From NCBI GenBank assembly GCA_035236585.1, contig CP141137.1, forward strand, positions 42,058,057-42,122,056: a stretch of DNA of 64,000 bases, in the 5' to 3' direction. The DNA is from Warburgia ugandensis. Lineage: Eukaryota > Streptophyta > Magnoliopsida > Canellales > Canellaceae. The translations under genes were made by a program, and so were the position numbers. Below, one piece after another: positions 57,283 through 64,000 of this stretch (positions are counted from its first letter, which is position 1; every line of letters starts with the position of its first letter). The notes beneath the pieces are model-generated. The model did no database searches, was not told the DNA's origin, and saw only the letters and a list, made by a program, of their open reading frames with translations.

Positions 57283-57660
57283 ACAAAATAGAAGGATGAG
57301 CTAATTGATGTTTTGGCCAAATATCAACAAGTTCTGGGGTGTACTTTAGAATATACTGAGAGTTTAAGCCCCACTATTCATTTGCATTAAGAGAAGAATG
57401 AACAACCTTTTAAGGAGATGTGGAGCGAACTTGACCCTATCTATCAAGACAATGTAAAGGAGAAGGAATATTATCAACTTTTTAATATTGGCATTATCTT
57501 TCCTCAATATGACAAAAACTTATGTCATGTAACCTTGAGTTTGTCCTAAGAAATTTTGATTCATGGTGGTCTATCATGCAATTATCTTCTCACCACTGTA
57601 CACCTTTGGGTGGAAAATGTATATTGCATACCACGAGATTTTGAAATGGACTGAGTTATT
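57283..57660 (+). pseudogene. RT N-terminal remnant of family E2
   Basis: The translation gives DELIDVLAKYQQVLGCTLEY, SLSPTIHLH, a stop, then SELDPIYQDNVKEKEYYQLF and NIGIIFPQYDKNL. This follows the Athila/Tat RT start, which usually reads LL..L.....AIGWT..D..GISPS...H...LE...KP....QRRLNP.......E..KLLDAGIIYPISDS. The catalytic blocks beyond are missing. Confidence 0.65.
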
Positions 57661-58250
57661 TTGGAAACTCATTCATGGTTAGTCTAGGTTTAGATTTTAA
57701 TTAGTTTCATATTAGTATTACATTAGTCATATAATTTGCATTGGTATTCATTATATAATTTTCATTATTGGCCACATCAATAGATCAATGCACATCACCA
57801 ACATGCAGGTACTATCTTTTTAACCATTCTCTCCACTTAGTTATTTCATTTGTCCAAGCTTTTATTTTCAAATATTAGAAACAATGTTTGATTTAAATCT
57901 AAGGTTAGGGTATTTCAAATTTGATGTGTCCAAGGCCTTTTTAGTTATTCTTTGAGTCCTTTTTGTATTTAAAAAATGAATGATGTTTTTTTTTTTAAGT
58001 TGGAAAATTTTATGATAAGTTCCTTTACAAGGATGAGAATTCAAAAATTTTCAATATTTAGAATATCTTTTGAACTTTAGCTTATTAATATATTCATATA
58101 TAAGTAGTTCATTATTTATCATTTCTTTAAAGTTCTCTATGAAAATTAAACTCAAAATAATTGTTGCACAAATAGCTATACATACATACATACATACATA
58201 CATACATACATACATACATACATACATACATACATACATACATACATACA

Positions 58251-58283
<33 letters not shown>

Positions 58284-59459
58284 TTTAAGTTGAAGAGAAA
58301 ACATACCTTAAAGATCCCGAAGAAGATTTATAAAGACTTATAACCCATGTGAGATTAGAGCTATTCTTCCTTTTTGAGGGTTATGTAAAAATTCCAAATT
58401 TTTCTTCAACGTGCATAATTTCCTAGTTGGTCTCATTATTCTTATCTTGGTCAACTACTAAGAAATCAAATAAAATATTATACCATATATCTCCTATGTT
58501 TATGGTAATTTTTAAGTGATATGAAACTTAGGAAATGATGAAGGCCATCTTCACCTAACCCAAAGCCTTTACACTTTCCTAAGTTTTTTTTGCTAGTTAG
58601 ACCCTTGAACCTTTATATTAGGCCTTTTCTTTGATACCCAATCCATCATTGCCCATATTTAACCTTATAATATATCCATAATTGAGTTGTTTCAAAAATA
58701 TAGAGATAGTTGAAGGATTATTTTGAGAAAAAGTATAAACAATATAATTCAAAAGATGAACATCAAAAGGCTGAAAAGAAGAAGAATTTAGAAATGCTAT
58801 CAATAAAATCAAGTAGATAATTGAAAAAGAGAAGAAAAATAACTAATGAAGAGGAAAATGTTCACTCTTATGTGTAAAAAGAAAATTGCGAATTCTCTAG
58901 CAAAAGACATTTACATATTCTTCCAAACACCTTTGTTTTTTGTTTTACCACTTTCTTTGATAATCCTGTCCTAAGCCTTTGTTTTATCCTAGTGAAAGAC
59001 CTAACTTGATCTTAGGAATAGTATGGCTTTGATGTAGTTATGAATAAGCAAGGATTTTGGTGGAGTGTAACATTCTTTAATAGTTTATATCCTTTCCATG
59101 AGAACATTATTAGATTTTTTATAAGTTAACATTCTTTTATATGAAATATGTGAGAATTTGGATTTGATAAACAGTATTCTACTCACATATTAATGAGTAA
59201 TTTACCCATTTTTGGGTAACCTTTTTCTAATATCAAGGATATCCTATGAGATTTGAAATCAAAGCATACGTTTAGATGGTAATTTAGGTTTACATCACTT
59301 AGAGATTGATAATTATGTATAAATTGGCTATATTAACACACTTAAACTTCAAGGATCTGATGACATAATCAAATATCTTTAGCATAAGAGTAGGATTTTG
59401 AATTGTTGTTGATTTTTATTAGCATGCTAAAGTTAGGAGCTTAATGAAAGCTGAATGAA
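57661..59459. other. No gene; AT-rich spacer with a CATA microsatellite
   Basis: Apart from (CATA)25 at 58181-58280 I recognise nothing. The open frames around 58051-58288 translate the microsatellite, and 58618-58812 (minus) has no known domain. The copia LTR may begin somewhere in its right part. Confidence 0.5.
58181..58280. repeat. (CATA)25 microsatellite
   Basis: One hundred bases of uninterrupted CATA units. Confidence 0.97.
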
Positions 59460-60548
59460 AGAAAATTCTCTAAGATAAATAAAGAACCTGTATAAAAGTT
59501 TTAAATGCTTATGGGTATCATTCCTTGAAATCCATAAGAGACCATAACTCATCCACTAGGGATAATCTAGGGGTTTAAAACTTCTACATATACTAAGTCA
59601 AATGATAATACCTATGAAAGGGGTTAGGATTTTTTTTAGATTTTTTATTTTCCTATTTTGTAGTTTTGCTCATGACTAGTGAAATCTCAATTTGAGGGTA
59701 TTTGATATACTTACAAATTTTATACGAAATATCCATATATTTAGTAGTTTCTAACCCTAGAAGTAACTTAAACATCACTAATTAGGATTTAATTCACATT
59801 TTGTAGGATTAGGATACAATTAAGGAAAATACATATTTTTGGCAACTGTAACCCTAAAAGAGAGCAAGACCACTATCCAATCAATGTCATGGACCCACAT
59901 GCTACAATATGAAATTCAAGGATTCAAAATGATAAGGAGTTGTTATTATCAAAGTCAAAACAATTAGAAACCCTAAATGAAAGACTGACCCTATATATAC
60001 TAAAAAGGGTATTCTTATTAAAAGTAAAGGTGATAGACTTCCCATGAATGCATACAAGCATTCCTCCACCTTTCTTGTCCAAGTGGTGTACCACCCTTCA
60101 TTTCACATTTTCAAATGAGAAAAATAATGAAAAAATAAGGAGAAAATAATGGTGGTTAAGAGAGAGACAATTTAAGAGAAATCTATAGTCAACATTCATC
60201 CTTACTTTTGAAGGACTCAACGAGATGATATCCTTAAGAGTGAGAAAGTAGGTCAATCTTTTGAAATATTTATGTGCTTCTTTTTTGCAGAAGTTTTCAA
60301 TCCTTTGAACTCATTATTTTGCATATTTAAGTGTTTGGCCAAAGTTTTATGTGAAGCTGTTTAAGAGTAAATCCCTTATTCTCTTCCACATATCTTTGAT
60401 CTCCTTTTATGTGTTTGATAAATTGTCTTTGAGAAGGTTTTCAGATAAAAAAACATGAAACTTCCAAGCTTCATTATTTTTTTAGTTTTCAATAAAAATT
60501 CCTTGAGATTTAGTTTTACGCCCAAATCACCCCATTCATAGGACAGTG
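59460..60548 (+). repeat. 5' LTR of a copia element (left end not determined)
   Basis: The LTR ends just before the primer site at 60551, with the CCCAAATCACCCCATTCA wording usual at the end of long plant copia LTRs. Its U3 part at 59560-59910 has an inverted relative at 7120-7480. A TATA-like TATATATA at 59992-59999 and a transcribed-looking leader follow. The start was not located and may lie left of 59460. Confidence 0.55.
59992..59999 (+). promoter_or_regulatory. TATA-like box of copia LTR
   Basis: TATATATA sits in CCCTATATATAC, about 550 bases before the LTR end, a sensible U3/R position. There is no other support. Confidence 0.4.
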
Positions 60549-60550
60549 AT

Positions 60551-60562
60551 TGGTATCATAGC
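60551..60562 (+). other. Primer binding site of copia element, Met-tRNA type
   Basis: TGGTATCATAGC differs by one base from TGGTATCAGAGC and follows the LTR end. Gag text begins about 90 bases downstream. Confidence 0.8.
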
Positions 60563-60639
60563 TTTAGTTGTCCTATTGTTTATGAGCTCAAGATCTTTTG
60601 TTTGTCAAAATATCTCAAGTACCTCCAATTGTTCCCATC

Positions 60640-61520
60640 AACATTCAAGATGGCCAATCCACTCATAGGTCTCCATATTTCAATAGAATACACTAAAACT
60701 ATTGGAAGGCTAGGTTGCATCCAATGAGTTGATTTTAAACTTTGAAAGACCATAGTGAATGGGCCCCATAGGTCGTATGCTCTTCAAGAGGGAGTTCAAA
60801 TGCATACAAACATGAACGAGGGGAATGAGGAAGAAATCAAGAAGGCTCAAGTCAACTCTTGATTTATGAATATATTATATTGTGCTCTAGAACTAAACAA
60901 GTCAAGGACATAAGAATCAACATGTTGGTGCTTGGATATGAACTCTTCAAGATGAAGAATGATAAGTCCATGAATAAAATGTTCACTAGATTCACAATAT
61001 CATCAAAGGATTGAAGTCTCTTAAGAAGTAATTCATAAACATGGAGTTGGTGAGCAAAATTTTCAAGTATTTTCCAATGCCATGAAAGCAAAGTGCACAT
61101 CCATTCAAGATGCAAAAGGCTTGAATCATTTAGAGCATGATGAACTCATTAGATCTCTCATAAGCTTAAGAAGGAAGGTGATGTGAAAAAAGGAAAGAAC
61201 AAGGATGTTGCTCTCAAAACCATATGTAAGAGTAGTACTAATGATGATTGTGATGAGGAAGTTGCCCTTGTCACTAAGTTGGTGAAGAAAATCATGAGGC
61301 AAGGGATATGGAAATACAATTAGGAAAGACCTGATAGTTTTCTACAACTGTAACAAGCCTAGTCACATCAAGTTAGAGTGTCCACAAAACAAAAAGAGAA
61401 GAAATTAAAGAAGAAGACACTTGTAGCAACTTGCACTAATGAGGATGCTAGTTCTTAACCATCTAAAAATGAAAGTGAGAATTATGATCCAGCCAACATT
61501 TATCTCATGGCTACTAAAAA
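60640..61520 (+). pseudogene. copia gag remnant with zinc knuckle
   Basis: Across shifting frames the + strand reads NRSPYFNR near the start, YYWKARL-like text, then FKMKND..., ITKGLKSL..., a KIFKYFPMP block and IQDAKGLNHLEHDELIRSLI. These are the blocks of the copia-type gag domain. The zinc knuckle at 61340-61381 reads FYNCNKPSHIKLEC; its first Cys is replaced by Phe. YDPANIYLMATKNEE, an acidic post-knuckle block typical of plant copia gags, follows. In a live element Gag builds the particle. Confidence 0.78.
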
Positions 61521-62480
61521 TGAAGAGAAAAGTGAAAATTAGGTATGTGATGAACTTACTTATAATGAGCTTAATATGCATTCATGATTAGGCAAAAGAA
61601 TTTATAAAGGTCCTTTTTCAAAACAAAACTCTTCAAAAATAGGTTTCCAGCCTTGTTGTTGAAATTGATGAATTGAAATCTCGTGAATCTTCCATGCATA
61701 GTGGTGAAGGCAATAGTACTTTGAATGATTTGGTGGATGAACATGATTCTCTTAAACTTGAATGTGAGACTTTAAATATTGAGCATGGTGTGATGAAAGT
61801 GAAAAATGCAATTTGAAACTTGAAAATGATGGTATGTTACATGAGATTGACTATTTGAAAATTGAAACTAGAGATTTGAAAAGAACATATGATTTATTGC
61901 TAGAACAAAATAAGAAAAATATTTGTTAGAGGAATTTTCAAAACCATACTATACAAGAAAACCTTTGTATAGATACTCAAATTACTATTATTATTCCTAT
62001 GCTCCATTTTGAACCAAAATTAGACAAATATGGGTTGTAAAAAGATCAATTGTATGTACTGACACTCATGGACCCAAATTGCAAGTTATGGTACCAAAAA
62101 TAAATTAACAATCTCATGTGTAGATATTCCTTGAAGCGAAAGCAATTAATTTTCTCTAATTCCTTAATAATGGATGATGCAAGCATATGAACAATGATAG
62201 ATTCCTATTTGCAATGTATGAGTCAAGAGAATAAAGCTATGTTAAAAATTACTAATTCTTCCTAACTGTGAAATGTTTAAATCATAATCTTCTTAACATT
62301 AGTAAAGTTTGTGATAAAAGTTATAAAGTTAATTTTGAATCTCTTTATGTCTTATTGTTCATAAGCATGGTGAATTTCCTAAGTATGTGGGACACATAAA
62401 TAGTAACACGTATATGTTTTATCTTGATTCATACGATTCCAACAAAATGTCTTGTTTCTCATACTTGTGATGGTTCATGG
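61521..62480 (+). pseudogene. Region between gag and integrase of copia element (coiled-coil-like, protease expected)
   Basis: Fragments such as LKLENDGMLHEIDYLKIE and TRDLKRTYDLLLEQNKKN suggest the long Glu/Lys/Leu-rich coiled-coil part that some plant copia elements have after the zinc knuckle. A protease active site could not be identified; IMDDASI near 62170 is where WYLDSGCS-like text would lie, but the triad is gone. Frames change repeatedly. Confidence 0.45.
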
Positions 62481-63060
62481 TAGTGGCATAGATGACTTGC
62501 ACAAACTAGCATGCATTGTTTGAAGAAGATTTCAAAGAAAAATCTTGTTGTTGGTTTACCCAATCTTCCATTTTAAAAAGACAATGCTTCTGATGCTTTC
62601 CAATTTGGAAATAAAATCAAAGGTTCTTTTAAATTTAAAAATGTAGTTTCTACTAAAAAGCTCCTTCAAATATTACATCTTGATCTTTTTGGACCAACCA
62701 GATTACTAGTTTAGTTTGCAAGAAATATACTCTTGTTATTGTTGATGACTACTCTTTTTTTACTTGGGTGGAATGTTTTTCTCACAAAAATGAAACTTTT
62801 CATTCCTTCTCAAAAGTTTGTAAAAAGATCTAAAAAAAGAAATCTTTCATGATTTTTCAATTAAGAGTGATCATGGTGGTGAATTTTATTTTGAAAATTT
62901 TGTGCAGTCATATTGATTATAACTTTTTATCACCTACAATCCCTCAACAAAATGGTGTTGTTCAAAGGAATAAATTGGTCACCCAAAGAGGTCACATGAA
63001 CTATACTTTGTGAAAATGACCTTTCAAAATATTTTTGGGTAGACAAAATGTAATGTAAGC
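62481..63060 (+). pseudogene. copia integrase remnant
   Basis: Fragments in order: KKISKKNLVVGLPNL, then FQFGNKIKGSFKFKNVVSTK, ILHLDLFGPTRL (first catalytic Asp at 62692-62694), VIVDDYSFFTWVE-type text in another frame, SDHGGEF and SPTIPQQNGVVQRNK. The Cys of the zinc-binding ACQ.GK block is replaced by Phe. The Glu of QQNGVVER is replaced by Gln. It ends near FKIFLGRQNVM at 63052, where RT should follow after a linker. Confidence 0.8.
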
Positions 63061-63169
63061 CAAGAGAAAGAAGAATGTGTTGTTGCATGTCAAAATATAT
63101 GATAGAAATGTAATATAAGAATTTAAAGTATGATGAAGTAGCAAGAAAAAGGAAAATCATGAAGAATGC

Positions 63170-63376
63170 ATTGAGCTGGAAAACTTGAAAAGTGTAGCAA
63201 GCAAAAAAACTTAAAGTGTTGTGTAGCAAGCATAAAAGCTTGAAGCATGTAACAAGCTAGAAAGCTTGAAAAGTATAGCAATCTAAAGTTATTAAAGTGT
63301 TGTAAAACAATTGTAAAAGCTTGAAGAATGTGGCATGCTAAAAATCTTGAAAACTGGAGTAAGCTAGAAAGCTTTA
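63170..63376. repeat. Higher-order tandem repeat: 81-bp unit of three 25-29-bp subunits
   Basis: About eight subunits of the type AAAGCTTGAAGNATGTARCAAGC are present. TTAAAGTGTTGT recurs at 63211 and 63292, and TAAAAGCTTGAAG at 63233 and 63314, both 81 bases apart. Because 81 is divisible by three, the minus frame 63123-63407 stays open with a 27-residue repeat (FLACHILQAF / FLACYMLQAF), which is most likely fortuitous. Confidence 0.75.
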
Positions 63377-63378
63377 AG

Positions 63379-64000
63379 TGTGACAACCCGAGTTTTATAT
63401 GATGCAAATTTCATAAAAAGCGAGATCTCTTGTTTTAGAAATATGAAATGCATGAAAATCTTTTGTTATGAAATACAATCTTTTGTATAAAACCTCGAGT
63501 GTCAAAACACATTTTCAAATCATATAGCCATGGCATAGTTTTAAATTAACTCTATTCCTAAGAAAGTATTAGTCACAACCCCAGCTATAGAGAGTAACTA
63601 CAATCAAGTAACATTCACTAAAAGATAAGGTAGAGGTTTACTTACTTGGACTTAATTTGGGTGTCTTCTGTCACGAGTGTATCTTGTCCTGAAGTGTTTA
63701 CTTGTGTCTGAAAAATGTTAAGGATTGGGTAAGTATACACTATACTCAGTAGGAGTTTTTTGCTACTAGTTTTACAATGCATGCTATGTTTTAAAATCAT
63801 ATGTCCTTTAAAACATGTGCATGTTTGATCACTCATGTTCAATATTGATATTAAAAACCATTATCGAATTAGAATATTGACGACTTAAAGAATGACATAA
63901 TCCAAGTCGAAAGTAACATAGATATCATAAACATAATGATATGCATAAGATGCTCAACTGAATCCAACTCATGGATCTATGGTATGGTATAGTCGATCAT
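63379..64000 (-). repeat. Family A LTR, inverted, running off the window
   Basis: It starts TGTGACAACCCGAG and follows the inverted solo LTR at 9975: AAAAATGTTAAGGATTGGGT, then the weakened hairpin (63730-63748), CTACTAGTTTTACAATGCAT and ATGATATGCATAAGATGCTC. Only the 3' third of the LTR (in element orientation) is inside the window. Whether it is solo cannot be told. Confidence 0.85.

Larger units (their letters stand above)
55265..57660 (+). mobile_element. Athila/Tat-like element, family E2, decayed
   Basis: It comprises an LTR-like part (to about 56260, aligned with 33610-34230), a gag C-terminal remnant (56313-56860) and the start of RT (57283-57660). A protease was not found, and everything after the first RT block is missing. 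The left end is uncertain. It is the second copy of family E in the window and shows pol features that the interrupted first copy lacks. Confidence 0.6.
60551..63060 (+). mobile_element. Decayed Ty1/copia element, gag to integrase
   Basis: The primer site, gag, zinc knuckle and integrase core appear in this order with no RT before integrase, which is the Ty1/copia order. The coding frame is shattered by stops and shifts. RT and RNase H, expected after integrase, are absent because the sequence ends near 63060. The domain wording resembles large plant copia elements of the SIRE/Maximus or Tork type; the clade is not certain. Confidence 0.8.

Noticed and set aside
58051..58288. Open frames of repeated MYVCMYVC and IHTYIHTY
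   Set aside because: They are translations of the (CATA)25 run with no start context or domain.
63123..63407. 94-codon minus-strand frame with 27-residue repeats
   Set aside because: The frame stays open because the 81-bp tandem repeat is a multiple of three; it also crosses into the family A LTR.

Overview
The window is nuclear DNA from a seed plant, most likely an intergenic heterochromatic block of a retrotransposon-rich genome. I cannot name the species. The evidence is the repeat content: plant Ty3/gypsy elements (chromovirus Tekay/Del type and Athila/Tat-like), one Ty1/copia element, several long solo LTRs, small foldback elements and microsatellites. I found no intact host gene, rRNA, tRNA or CRISPR array in 64 kb. 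The longer open frames are decayed retrotransposon coding sequence, chance frames in GC-richer LTR leaders, or translations of microsatellites.

Layout, left to right. (1) 1-4374 (+): the right part of a decayed chromodomain-bearing Ty3/gypsy element (gag, protease, RT, RNase H, integrase, chromodomain, polypurine tract, 3' LTR). (2) 4375-9974: an LTR-like unit ending near 7095, an inverted copia LTR fragment, a perfect 42-bp inverted repeat, and a cluster of foldback MITE-like sequences. (3) 9975-12620 (-): solo LTR of family A with a perfect 5-bp target duplication. (4) 14024-19770 (+): a family A element with two complementary damaged LTRs, a Met-tRNA type primer site, a non-coding-looking interior and a polypurine tract. 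(5) 19776-21589: an Athila/Tat-like LTR end with its primer site, then another LTR start (family H). (6) 24355-27202 (+): a second solo LTR of family A. (7) 28886-33604 (+): a 4.7-kb solo LTR of family B with a perfect target duplication, sitting in an Athila/Tat-like element (family E) whose gag start follows. (8) 34526-43785 (-): a Ty3/gypsy element (family C) cut down to gag, protease and partial RT between two LTRs. (9) 43786-50041: two Athila-like LTRs (family G) facing each other around decayed gag-like sequence. (10) 50042-54539 (-): a second solo LTR of the B type in inverse orientation. (11) 55265-57660: a second family E copy. (12) 58181-63060: a microsatellite and a decayed Ty1/copia element. 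(13) 63170-64000: a higher-order tandem repeat and a family A LTR running off the edge.

The sequence reads as nested insertions and LTR-LTR recombinations rather than cooperating genes. The most unusual signal is shared architecture inside otherwise different LTR families: a short hairpin kept at the same place while its stem sequence changes, and a separate upstream module found in families A, C and D. Several LTRs also carry minisatellites whose copy number differs between sister LTRs. Family letters A-H are local labels made here from internal comparison by eye, not database names.
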